Origin: Patella vulgata
Taxonomy: Eukaryota; Mollusca; Gastropoda; Patellidae
DNA: 64,000 nt
Direction: 5' to 3'
Assembly: GCF_932274485.2 (NCBI RefSeq)
Contig: NC_065882.2
Location: forward strand, 37,666,593-37,730,592
This document shows, one piece after another, positions 10,910 through 22,390 of this stretch. A program made the translations under genes and the position numbers. Each line of letters begins with the position of its first letter. Position 1 is the stretch's first letter. Under the pieces are notes generated by a model. The model was not told the DNA's origin, made no database searches, and was given only the letters and a program-made list of their open reading frames with translations.

Positions 10910-13674
10910 TTACTTTTCTCGGAAAAGCCGCCAATGATTTCTTTCAAACTTGCTCAATCGAGATTCTACTGGGTAGTGTATTGTGTGAAACCCTTGTACA
11001 ATTTTTCTAATTGTCATGGGTAGCCCCAAAAAGAGATCGAAAATTGAAAACAGCGTATTTTTACGAGTTTGAGCATGTTTAGGGGTCAATATCTGAGTTA
11101 TGCTAGAGTGTGGTTTTTTTTTTTTGGGGGGGGGGGAGTGGTGGGGATAGTCTTTTGTCATATATCTGGCGATCGTGTGACGCCTTTGCGACCGTGAAAG
11201 CCTTCAGCATTGCGCGCAATTCTAGTTATTATTATTATTTACAGCGGGAGCCTTTTTCTCCATGATCGAAAACAGATATCGATCTTGGGTTCAACTTTCT
11301 ATGAGGAAACCATGTGGTGGTTACTCGATAAAGTATTTTTGAAACTTCTGCGCAGACCGGAAGTGGCCGAATTTTGAACGGTAGCAATAAATCAAAAATC
11401 GGCGGTGGTTTCGCCAATTTTTTACCTATTTTAAAACAATTCACATTTCTGGAAACCCTGAGTGTTTTCCAAGACAATGGCTATCTCACATTTTTCAATT
11501 TCGAATATTCATCTATGGCTTTTGTCGTTCGAAATTTGAAAATACGTTGTTTAGGAGACAATTTTTGTTATTTTTGAAAATTTTCAAATTTGACCTTCAT
11601 ATTTGGATACCTGAATTCAATTCGATTCCAGTAATATAACTTTCATTCAGAGTTATCAACCTTTATTTTTGGAATTTCTTACAATTTTTTGCCCATTTTG
11701 TGAGCCCGAGTTTCGTTCTACGGCCGAATTGACGATTCTGAAACTTATGGAACTTGAAGTTATTGTACAAAACCAACTGATAAAGCTATTTCGACAAAGA
11801 TCTTTAAACCGGAAGTGGTCGAAAAAGAAAAAGCAAAATATGGGTGCTTTTGGGAAAAACATGATTTCTTCACCTGATACCAACGGATTAAAGAAATTAA
11901 GGTATCGTTGGGTGGCCCGGGGATTCGACTGTCATAAGATACCCATTTAACACGAATCCTATGAGAGGGCAGCAAAATATGACATGCTGAAAATCAAGTA
12001 TTTTCTGATTTGGAGCGTTTTTGGACGCCTGTATCCATCCAATAAGACATTGAACTGTCTGGAATAGGTAAAATAACGTACTGAAAATCGAAAAAAGTTG
12101 AAAAATCGTGAAATTTTGGAAAAAGCTCTATTACTTTATTATTTAAACAAATTTTTACAAAAAAGTTACATATTCAGATAGCTGACCTAATTACGATTCT
12201 AACGATGTATAATATGTATTGAAATATTTAAATTTAATTTTCGATATATTGACATTTTTGCATTTTTGGCACTATTGAACATAGGATTTCCCAGGAGCAT
12301 TTTATCTGATCAGACAATGTAATATATCATTACATAGTCCTGTGGCTATTTGATAAGCCAATCCGGTTATTAAAACTATCCCGACAATAATATGCAAAAA
12401 ATGAAGAAAAAAGATTTTAAAAAATAGCGCTCTTGCGAAAAACTTGATTAATCCATCAGATGTTAGCAGACCAAAAGAACTAAAGTATCGCTGGATAGCC
12501 CCATTACTGGACTATCATATGACATCTGAATGGTACGATTTAGATGGCTAGAAAATAAATTATGCTACGCCGAAAATCTAGTATTTTTCGTTTTGGAGCA
12601 TTTTGAGACGCCATTTTCTCGAAAACGAAAACTACGATTTTTCTTAAACTTCCTTTACTCAGTGTCCTATCGGTGGACTATGGTGTGAGTCCAAAAATAA
12701 AAGCATTGAAATAATATAAGTGTTCAAAAAGAGCCTCAATCTTGGAAAAAATTTGAAAAATCCTTAACTTACTGAAAATGCTCTTCTATTTTTCTTTGTA
12801 TTGAAAACAGGTCAATGGATGTTTCTGAAACTCTAGGTACAGAAAGTTAACTATCCAAACAACGTGTTAAAACTATCCCGACAATGATGCAAAAACCAGA
12901 CGTAGTCAAAAAAATATCCAATATTTTGAAAAAAGTAAAAAATGGTGATCTTGCGAAAAAAGAGATTACTACGCCATATTTCACCGAATCTAAACAACTA
13001 AAGTGTCATTGGATAACCCGAACAAGGGGCGATCTTATCACATCTCAATGGTAAAAATTCGCTGGTTAGGCAATATATTACGAGTTGCTAGTATTTTTCT
13101 TTTTGGAGCCTATTTAGACGCTTTTATCTCGAAAACTATTCTTATTTCCTTTCTTAATCTTCTGTTATTTAGAGTCCTAACGGTGGTCTAGGGTGTGAAT
13201 CCAAATATAAAAGCCTCAATATAGTATAAATGGTCCAAAAAGGGTCAAAATCTATGAAAAAAGTCGAAAAATTATTATATTTGTATAAATCTAATGTATA
13301 TCTAATGGTATAAGGGAGATAACACATTGGAATAAGACTAACAATTATTTGCTAATTATCGTTAAATATCTTCTAATTTTCCTTTATTTTAAACACTGTC
13401 CAACGGATCTTTCTGAAACTTATGGTACAGGAAGTTATATTTCCCATAACACTTGTTAAATTTATTCCGACAATGATCCGTAAACCGGAAATAGTCGAAA
13501 AAATATTCGATATTTTGAGAAAATATAGTAAAAAATGGCGATTTCTCCGCCGGGTGTCACTGAATCAAAACAACTAAAGTATCGTTTGGTAGCAAATTGA
13601 ATGGGCTATTGCATGACACACTTCCTGTTTGATTCCTGAAAGCCGGTTCAGTGTTGCTTGCAGGTCTAGTTATT
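10910..13674 (+). repeat. X-type repeat, longest left-hand copy
   Basis: It includes a junction CTAG-TTATTATTATTATT (11222-11238), the 'GCGGGAGCC' opening, and a series of degenerate sub-units. Each sub-unit has 'GACGCC...TCTCGAAAAC', 'TTTTTCTTAAACTTCC', 'TCCTATCGGTGGACTATGG', 'CGATATTTTGA' and 'CTCCG(C/T)CGGGTGTCAC' phrases, with sub-unit starts roughly 0.4-0.65 kb apart. It ends with CCGGTTCAGTGTTGCTTGCA then GGTCTAG (CTAG 13666-13669). The same order occurs at 18385-20700 and, reversed, at 22391-24850. Two ACCGGAAGT words lie inside (11356, 11808). Open frames such as 11374-11577 and 11669-11950 have no homologue I recognise. Confidence 0.75.
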
Positions 13675-13695
13675 GAGAATACTAAAATTATTATT

Positions 13696-14031
13696 AAATG
13701 AAATGAAATGAAATGGAGTTTAACGTCCTACTGTTCTGCTCCTAACCTGGGCTAATGAAGACGGGCATACGCCATACAGTGTGCTATGAGGGAAATTTTG
13801 CCCGGACAGCGGCACTACGGCCTACTCTTATATCGAATTCCAACTGCCAAGGGATCTTTTACGTGCACGCCAATGTGTACACTGGACCTCCGTTTTTTGT
13901 CCCATCCGAACGACTAGACAGCTTTCCTTGTCAGCCCCTCCGTCCTGCATCACTGACAAGGGAGAACCACGCCGGAAAATCTGGATGAACTTCCTCGGCC
14001 AATGCAGGGATCGAACACCCGACCTCTAGGC
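13696..14031 (-). repeat. SINE type 2 with (CATTT)n tail
   Basis: On the minus strand it begins CCTAGAGGTCGGGTGTTCGA then TCCC (tRNA box B-like GTTCGATCCC). It runs through GGCCGAGGAAGTTCATCC, CACGTAAAAGATCCCTTGGC and GCCGCTGTCCGGGC, and ends GGACGTTAAACTCCATTTCA then more CATTT units. The tRNA 5' half (box A) is missing, so this is a 5'-truncated copy. The short pentamer tail resembles that of the I/Nimb-like LINE at 51.4 kb. Confidence 0.75.
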
Positions 14032-14035
14032 TTTT

Positions 14036-15930
14036 TGTTAAGATTATTAAGCTTTCATATTTCATATGAAAGCTTATTGTTTTTGTTAAGATTATTAAGC
14101 TTTCATATTTCATATGAAAGCTTATTGTTTTTGTTAAGATTATTATTATTATTTTTTTTTTTGTGTACTTTCTGCAAATCGGATTTCTCAGAATCTAACC
14201 ATAGGATCTTTCTGAAACTTTGACCTACCCCCTCCCCCCCCCCAAAAAAAAAATCGGGTGGCAGCTTTTGAGTAAATATATTTTCAAAACGTTTTACGAA
14301 TCCGAAAGTACCGAATTTTACGAACGAAGAAATTGACCTACTTACAAATAACTCTGTGACTATGTGACCTATTTTACTAATTCTTTTTTCTTTGAGTACC
14401 ATGAAATATTTACTTCAAATCTGCTATTTTTGATTTTCGAATTTCGAAAATAACGTCCTTGACATTTCGTCCCGGGAGTAAAACAGAATTGACAACTTCT
14501 TTAATATTGGTACGATTTTCATGAAATTTGGAATGCATGTAGATCTCATTGACCCAACTTCAACGATACCATTAAAAATGCCCTAACTTATCTCCCCTTG
14601 GAGAAATTAAGGATTACATTTTTCAAAAAAATCGACTAAATATAGGTCAGATTGCCATGAAAGTTTTTTTATTTACTAGCTACGATACTTTTGATTCGTT
14701 AACGGAAAATGGAGTTTGTAGCCCATTCCGGAAGTGCCACCATCTTGAAATATGAAATGTCGCTAAGGCTTTTTTGATATTTTACTTACAGACAAGGGAA
14801 TTATATTTTCCGAATCCTTGAAGAAAAGTCCATAAATTGTAGGAATTAGAATTGTGATTTCTGACAAATGATGGACGCCATTTTGAATTGAAAATGAAAA
14901 ATAGTGAAAAATCCACATTAATGGGCTTGAAAACATACACAATTGGTCGTGGCTTAAAGAATCTGTCTCCTATTACCGAAATTAATACATTTCAGGATAG
15001 CTTGGCTCATAGTCGAATGTTTGGTATTTGAATATTTCAAAAATTCGAATTTCGCCTTTGATGTTTTCCGTGCCGACAAAGGTACCATGCGTACCAAATT
15101 CCGGCGAGGAACTTTTCACGTTGGTACCTAGGTACCATGAAAAATTTAAGGTGATACCTGCATTCGTTCAAGTCGTTTGTTCTTGGCACCCAGGTAACCT
15201 GCTCTTTTGTCGTTTTACGGTTTCCATAAGGGGAAAAATGAGGAATTTCGCCGCGACACCGGCACCGATTGTCCGAAAACCATAAAATTTGGACACAATA
15301 CGCCCATTACCACCCGGACTCTGTGCTTTACCCCCATTTTGATCCCATTAAAAGAAAAGGGTTTGAGGAAAAAAACGATTTTCAGAATTTGTATTGGTTT
15401 TATTAATTTTGAAATTGCAAATGCAAAGAGATTTTATCGCCTCTTCCGTATGTGATAGGTATTAGTACTATACACATTATCCTTAAAAGACAATTTTTTT
15501 AAATGACCGCAACGATGTATCGACACTAGAAACCGAAATCGCCTATTTTGACCTTTTTTGACTGCTGGGGCATTCTTCCGGTGGTCCAAATCTCTGGAAT
15601 TTCTAGCGGTTGGCTGCGACGTGATAATATTTATCACATATAAAAAGGAGAAAATGCTCAGATATCAAGAACAATAAAAATTCGATAAAATACGGCAATT
15701 TTTTAAGCAAAAAACCTTTGATGGGTGGGGTGGGTTTCGAATTTATTTTCAACGTTCTCGGAATTCCACACTCTTCTATTTTTAATATGTGATAGCTAGA
15801 ATCCCAAGGTACATTCCGTACAAATTTGAAGGCAATCGGAGCAACGGAACGTTGCTCGGCCAGAGCAAATCAAACCCGGTCGCGAAAATTTGCTCATTCT
15901 TCAACGTTATTATAATATTGTATTATGAAC
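14036..15930 (+). repeat. Z-type repeat, copy 2, with downstream phrase repeats
   Basis: It starts with two copies of AAGCTTTCATATTTCATATG-AAAGCTTATTG (14050 and 14098), then the Z phrases seen at 3771 ('CGGATTTCTCAGAATCTAACC', a C-run near 14228, 'TTTTCAAAACGTTTTACGAA'). From about 15060 a GGTACCATGCGTACC...ATTCCGGCGAGGAACTTTTC block appears, repeated at 16050. Non-coding. Confidence 0.65.
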
Positions 15931-15936
15931 ACCATC

Positions 15937-18900
15937 TTAGATCCATCTGGGTCCCCGATCCACCGTCATTTACCAAACCACTCCGAAATATACCCAAAAT
16001 CTCCAAATCGACCTTAATTTCTTTTGAATTCGCGCATGCGCCACGCTGGAACCAAAGGTACCATGACTACCAAATTCCGGCGAGGAACTTTTCACGTTGG
16101 TACCTAGGTGCCCTGAAAACTGAAAAATTCAGAGCGATACCTGCATTCGTTCAGGTCGTTTGTTCTTCACACGGTTCCTGTCGTTCGGCTTTTTCCGCCA
16201 TTTACGGCTTCAGTAAGTGCGAAAAAGTGGAATTTCGCAACGACACCGGCACCGATTGTCCGAAAACCATGAAATTTGGACACAATACGCCCATTGCCAC
16301 CCCGGACTTTGTGCCTTACTTCCATTTTGATCCGATTAAAAAAAAGAGTTTTAGCAAAAAAAAAGATGTTCGGTCAACTGATGGTCTCCATTTGGAATTG
16401 AATATGAAGAACAGTGAAAATTCCACTTCAACAGACGTGAAAATAAACACAATAGGCCGTAATATGTTCAATGCGTCTATTATTTCTGAAATTAATGCAT
16501 TTCAGGATAGCTCGGGATCAAGATCGATTTTTTGGTGTTTGAAAATTTTCAAAATTTTGTATTTCGCCTTTAACCTTTTACGTGCCGACAAAGTTGTTTG
16601 CAGGACAATTTATGCTTTTAATTTACAAATTGCCTTCAAAATTTACAAATTTAACCTAAATATTCGAACAGCTAAGGTCAATCTGATTCAAAAAATATTA
16701 GTTCCGTTCAAAGTTATTTCATTTATTTTTTTGATATTTTCCTGCCACTTTTTAGTTCTTTCCCGCCATTTTCGTTTCATGTTCTCATCCGTCCCGTTTT
16801 TAAACGGCTTGATCCATTTTTCTGAAACTTCTGGAACGGAGAGCCATTCCGATTACAGCAATACAGGTCTCAGTTATTTCCCTTTAGTTTTCAGATTATT
16901 TTGTTGCCCGGGTGCAATGTTTCTCACTATATTTAGACTTGTAACTTCGCGACTTTTTCACCGATTTTGATAATTATTTTTTGCTGTTCTTTTTTCTTTT
17001 AAGATACCTAACATAATCCATGTCACGTGACGATGAATATGAAAGCTTTCATATCTGACTGGGACAGTAGAAGATCTAGTTATAGGTGTAAAATTGATCT
17101 AATTACAACCCATTCAGGCTTTTCAGATTTTAAATTATTTCTACGTAACTTTTATAAACTTGTGGCTATAATCCATACGAAGAAAATGTATGTTAAAATT
17201 AGTTTGTAATATAAGCAGTTACCTAGAAATGGACAATTTTGCATAAGTCACTGTTTTCGTTATTTTGACTGTAAAATAGTCAATTATTATTGGATTTTCA
17301 CAAAAGTGACACATTTTGATTCAAAAAGCAAGTGTGCGTCGTATCAAATTGATTACAATTTAAAATTGGCAAAAAATGCATTTTTAACTTTTAAAATCAA
17401 TATTTTTTTCAACCAAGAATTATTTAATATGTATTAATAATTTTAACTTTTGGTTTACATTCACATATTAATAAAATTCATACGGTCATATAGATTTCAC
17501 AAAATTGTTTCTAACTTGTTCAGTTGCGGAGAAATAGGCGATTTTCAACAGGTCACTTTTCAAGGTTTTTGGTCCATAAAAGTGTCAATTATTATTCGAT
17601 TTTCATAAAATTTTCACTGTGTGAAACCTAATGCCATTTACAATTTCATACAAGTAATTTAAGATTTTCATTATCACCGGAAGTAACGTCATTTTGGCAA
17701 AAACTGTATTTTTAGCCTTCAAAACAGATATTTTATTCAAATGAGTCTGATTTGTAATGTTTTTAAAATTATGATATTTGATTCCAATCAACAAATAGAC
17801 TGAACCCATACGATCCTACAGATACCAGAAAATAGTTTCTAACTTGTACGGTTGCAGAGAAATAGACGGTTTTCTACACGTCACTTTTCAAGGTTTTTGG
17901 TCTATAAAAGTGGCAATTATTATTCGATTTACATAAAATTTTCACCATGTGATGCCTTAATATGCCATTTCTGATTTCATAAAACTAATTGAACATTTTC
18001 ATTATCACCGGAAGTACTGTACACTTACATGTAACAAATGTACAAAATGAATTGATATTGCTGGATTTGGTTGATTCGGCGTCCATTTTATTTGATGTGT
18101 GCAATGCTTATGTCGAAACCTGTTTAATGGTTTCATTGGTACCGGAAGTGACATATGTTTAGGGTAACGTGGCACCGATGAAACCGTAGTCATAAAAATA
18201 TTTGATATTAAAAAAAAACCTGTAAAAATCGGTGCTCTTGCAAAAATCGTGATTTCACCGTCGGGTGTGACCGGATCAAAACACCTAAAGTATCGTTTGG
18301 TTGCTCGATGAATGGGCTATTGTATGACACACTTCCTGTCTGATTCCTGAAAGCCGGTTCAGTGCTGCTTGCAGGTCTAGTTTATTATTATTTTTTTTTC
18401 GCCGGAGCCTATTTCTTAGTGCCTGTAACAGATACCGATATGGGACCTAATTTTATATTGGGAAACCATGGGGTGGCTACATGATAAACTATTTGTAAAA
18501 CTTCTCCGCAGACCGGAAGTGGCCGAATTTCGTGCGGTGCATAAAAATTAAAAAACGGCCGTAACTTCGTCAATTCTATATTTATTTTCAAAAAAATAAC
18601 ATTTTCAGAAACCCTGAGTCTTTTCTCGGACGATAGCCGCTTATTTCTAGCGTTCGACAAATGAAAAATGTTGTTTAAGAGACAATTTGTGTTATTTTTC
18701 AAAATTTTCAAATTTGACCTACATTTTTGGATACCTGAACACCATCCGATTCCAGAAATATAAGTTTCATTTCGAGTTATCACCCTTTATTTTTCGAATT
18801 TTTTCGAATTTTCTGCCCATTTCCCAAACCCTTAGGTTTTTCGGAAAGGATAAATCGATATTTCTGAAAGTCCTGGAACATAAAGCTATATAGTCAACCC

Positions 18901-20702
18901 GCTTTATAAAGCAATTTCAACAACGGTCCGGAAAGCGGAAGTAGTCGAAATAATGTCCGATATTTCGAAAAAACGCAAAAAATGGGTTTGTTGGGGGAAA
19001 AACTCGATTTCTGTGTCCAATGTCAATGGATGAAATAAATTAAGCCCGGGGAATGGACTATCGTATGATGCCCAATCTTTACGGATAGTATGAGCAAGCA
19101 GCAAAATATGACATGTTGAAAATCAAGTATTTTCTGATTTGGAGCGCTTTTGGACGCCTGTATCTCGAAAACTGCTCCAAGGATTTTTCTTAAACTTTCC
19201 CTATCGAGAGTCCCTCCGGTAGTCTTGTTTATTAATAAATCAAAAAAGACATTGAAATGCCTAGAATAGGTAAATTAACGTAATGAAAATCGAAAAAAGT
19301 TGAAAAATAGTGAAATTTTGGAAAATGCTCTATTACTTTATTATTTAAACAAATTTTTACAAAAAAGTCACACATACATCCTAACGATGTATAATATGTA
19401 TTGAAATATTTAAATTTAATTTTCGATATATTGACATTTTTGCATTTTTGGCACTATTGAACATAGGATTTACCAGGGACATTTTATCTGATCAGACAAT
19501 GTAATATATCACTACATAGCCCTGTGGTTATTTGATAAGCCAACCCGGCTATTAAAACTATCCCGATAATAATCTCCATACCGGAAGTATTAAAAAAATG
19601 AAGAAAAAATGTTTAAAAAAAATAGCGCTCCTGGTAAAAAACTCGATTTCTCCATAAGATGTTAGCGGACCAAAAGAACTAAAGTATCACTGGATAGCCC
19701 CATTAATGGACTATCATATGACATTTGAATGATACGATTTAGATGGCTAGAAAATAAATTATGGTACGCCGAAAATCTAGTATTTTCCGTTTTGGAGCAT
19801 TTTGAGACGCCATTTTCTCGAAAACGAAAACTACATTTTTTCTTAAACTTTTTTTACTCAGAGTCCTATCGGTGGACTATTGCGTGAGACCAAAAATAAC
19901 AGCATTGAAATAATATAAGTTGTCCAAACAACTTGTTAAAGCTATCCCGACAATGATCGAAAAACCGAAAGTAGTCGAAAAAATTTCCGATATTTTGAGA
20001 AAAAAAAAACGTAAAAAGTAAAAAAATGGCGATCTTGCGAAAAAAGTGATTACTACGCCAGATTCCACCGAATCAAAACAACTAAAGTGCCATTGGATAG
20101 TTTGAACAATGGACGATCTTATGACATCTAAATGGTAAAAATTCGCGGGTTAGGCAATATATAAAGGAACGCTGAAAATCTATTATTTTTCTTTTTTGAG
20201 CCTATTCAGACGCCTTTATTTCGAAAACTTCTCTTATTTCCTTTCTTAAACTTATATTACTTAGAATCCTAACGGTGGTCTATGGTGTGAATCCAAATTT
20301 AAACGCCTCAACATAGTATAAATGGTCCAAAAGGGCCACAATCTTTGAAAAAAAAGTCGAAAAATCGTTATATCTGTAAATCTGCTTCTAATGGTATAAG
20401 GGAGGTAAAACTGTCCAATGGATCTTTCTGAAACTTCTGGTACATAAAGTTAAGTTCCCATACCACTTGTTAAATATATCCCGATAATGATCCGTAAACA
20501 GGAAGTAGTCAAAAAAATATTCGATATTTAAAAAACAGTAAAAAAATCGGTGCTCTTGCAACAATCGGGATTTCCCCGTCGGGTGTGACCGGATCAAAAC
20601 ATCTAAAGTATAGTTTGGTAGCTCGATAAATGGGCTATTGTATGACACACTTCCTGTCTGATTCATGAAAGCCGGTTCAGTGTTGCTTGCAGGTCTAGTT
20701 AA
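15937..20702. repeat. Left arm of a large imperfect inverted repeat (IR1)
   Basis: The arm matches 22391-28038 in reverse order. Anchor pairs are 'GGGTCCCCGATCCACCGTCA' (15950) with its reverse near 28010, the 'TCACGTGACGATGAATATG' junction near 17024 with 26945-26970, the block at 18005-18193 with 25038-25226, and 18840-19150 with 24070-24370. By eye the arms are roughly 90% identical with small indels. Inside, 15937-17079 is a Z-derived block ending in CTAG (17076), 17080-18380 is a unit I call Y (CTAG at 18377), and 18385-20698 is an X repeat. A 393-codon open frame (15789-16970, no ATG at its start) crosses the arm edge and has no recognisable domain. Confidence 0.85.
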
Positions 20703-20763
20703 GCTTTCATATGTATTACATATGAAAGCTTATTGTTTCTGTTAAGATTATTATTTTAATATA

Positions 20764-22290
20764 CTATTCAAAAAAAGTAGGGGATATTTGATTTTTAAGT
20801 GTTATTAAAGTCACCTAATGAAACTGACGAAGAAACAAATGACAAAATGAAATGAAGTTCACATTCATCGATTTATTCCAAATGATCGTTAGACTAAGTA
20901 AGGCACAGACTGACCATTATAAGGGTAAAATGATACCCGGGGTCAAACAGCAAAGTTACCACAGCATCACAACCAAGTCAGTAACGGGTAAATCCTCCTC
21001 TGTTTGCCAAACAAGCATTGATCCGACGTGGCATACTCCTAATGAGACGTCTAAGGTCATTTTGGTCCAGATTGTTCCATTCCTGTTGCAACGCAGCAGC
21101 AAGTTCTTGGACATTGGCAGGACGTTGTTGACGTTGACGTAACCTCTGTCCAAGCATGTCCCAGACATGCTCGATGGGGGAGAGGTCGGGACTCAGTGCT
21201 GGCCAAGGTAATGTGGTGATGTTCTGTTGTTGGAGGTAACCTGTAACGATCCTGGCCCTGTGACATCTTGCGTTGTCATCCTGGAAGATGAAACGGCGGC
21301 CATGACGTCGTGCGAACGGCACAACATGGACTGCCAAGATGTTGTCCCGGTAGTACTGGCCTGTAACACGCCCTGCAACAACATGTAAAGCCGTTCTTCC
21401 AGCAACAGTGATGCCTCCCCACACCATAACAGAACCACCCCCAAATCGATCATGTCTGATGACGTTAACGTCTTGGAAGCGCTCGTTTCGACGACGCCAC
21501 ACCCTCCTACGTCTGTCCCAAAAATCAACAGTGAACCTTGACTCATCTGAAAACATCACATTGCTCCAGCGTCGATTATCCCAGTGTTGACGATCCCTAC
21601 ACCAACGACGTCTTGCCTGAATGTGATGATCTCTCAAACAAGGGATCACGCGAGGACGTCGGGCGCGAAGGTGACCCCTATGCAGTCGATTCCGAATCGT
21701 CTGGCCACTCACTCTCACACCAGTGTCTGTTTGAAGACGAGCGCTGATCTGATTTGCTGTGATGACACGATTTCTCAAGGCCAAGGTACGGATAAATCGA
21801 TACTGGGCTTGAGTTGTCGCCCTTGGTCGACCTGAGCGTGGTCTGTCCTGTACAGATTGTGTATCACGGAATCTGGACCATAGCCTGCTTATGACAGACT
21901 GAGAAACATTCATCGTCCGCGCCACAACCGCCTGTGTTGTGCCGATCTGTAGCATGCCAAGGGCACGTAACCTTTCATTTTGGGTAAGCCGACGCATATC
22001 AAAATTTGTTTTCTGGTCACTAAAAAAATTAAACTGATGTTTCCACCCTGGAATTCAATGCCACAATGACTGTAACATTCAAAGTCAGAGTCGTGCAAAT
22101 CTTGGGTTGGACCCCCATGATGATCCCAAGCATCACCTGCATTCCATGCGGTAGCTATTGGTGCGTTTGGGCGTCACATGTAACTGGAAATGTTTCTTCT
22201 GTTAGGTTCTATAGTGACTTTTTTCGTTGTCATTTGCATATTTTAGTATTATGCCCCCAAACTCAAATATCCCCTACTTTTTTTGAATAG
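20764..22290 (-). mobile_element. Tc1-like (Tc1/mariner) transposon, copy 1, 1527 bp
   Basis: Terminal inverted repeats of about 28 bp begin CTATTCAAAAAAAGTAGGGG and contain GGATATTTGA. TA precedes the left end (20762-20763); the right end is followed by ATATT rather than TA, as if one base was lost. It carries one complete transposase frame (20978-21997). It lies in the loop of IR1, inside the start of a Z-type repeat. Length and ends are the same as copy 2 at 28039-29565. Confidence 0.95.
20978..21997 (-). CDS. Tc1-like transposase, DD34E, 339 aa (copy 1)
   Basis: Catalyses cut-and-paste transposition into TA sites, acting in the nucleus. The N-terminal half has paired-like helix-turn-helix DNA-binding segments (about residues 1-115) with an AT-hook-like GRPR linker (RPRSGRPR, 52-59). 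The DDE domain shows FSDESRF (D151), FQDDNARCH (D241) and SPDLSPIEHVWD (E276), giving 34 residues between the second Asp and the Glu. The frame is uninterrupted from ATG to stop, as expected for a ~340-aa family member. Relative to the other two copies it has F43, Y66, W160 and N308 (Y43, D66, L160 and D308 in both others). None is a catalytic position, but activity is unproven. Overlapping open frames on both strands here are shadows. Confidence 0.95.
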   Translation of the reverse strand: MRRLTQNERLRALGMLQIGTTQAVVARTMNVSQSVISRLWSRFRDTQSVQDRPRSGRPRATTQAQYRFIRTLALRNRVITANQISARLQTDTGVRVSGQTIRNRLHRGHLRARRPRVIPCLRDHHIQARRRWCRDRQHWDNRRWSNVMFSDESRFTVDFWDRRRRVWRRRNERFQDVNVIRHDRFGGGSVMVWGGITVAGRTALHVVAGRVTGQYYRDNILAVHVVPFARRHGRRFIFQDDNARCHRARIVTGYLQQQNITTLPWPALSPDLSPIEHVWDMLGQRLRQRQQRPANVQELAAALQQEWNNLDQNDLRRLIRSMPRRINACLANRGGFTRY

Positions 22291-22390
22291 ATATTATTAT
22301 TATTATATTTGTGTTTTTCCTGCAAAACTTATATCTCAGAATCTAACCGTGGGATCTTTTTGAAACTTTGACCTACACCCCCCCCCCCCG
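22291..22390 (+). repeat. Loop of IR1: truncated Z-type start ending in poly-C
   Basis: TATTATTATTATTATATTTGTGT and 'CTCAGAATCTAACCGTGGG' continue the Z repeat interrupted by Tc1 copy 1 (the left piece is at 20700-20761). Z stops in a run of about 13 C (22378-22390), where it is joined to a reversed X repeat. At 14228 the full Z continues past its own C-run, so the junction lies in or next to the homopolymer. Confidence 0.75.

Noticed and set aside
13696-14031. GTTCGATCCC block as a tRNA gene
   Set aside because: Only a box B-like piece exists; there is no cloverleaf, and it is followed by a SINE body and pentamer tail.
21057-21835. Overlapping open frames on both strands across the Tc1 transposase (and the same in copies 2 and 3)
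   Set aside because: They are shadows of the GC-richer transposase frame: they repeat identically in each copy and have no domain.
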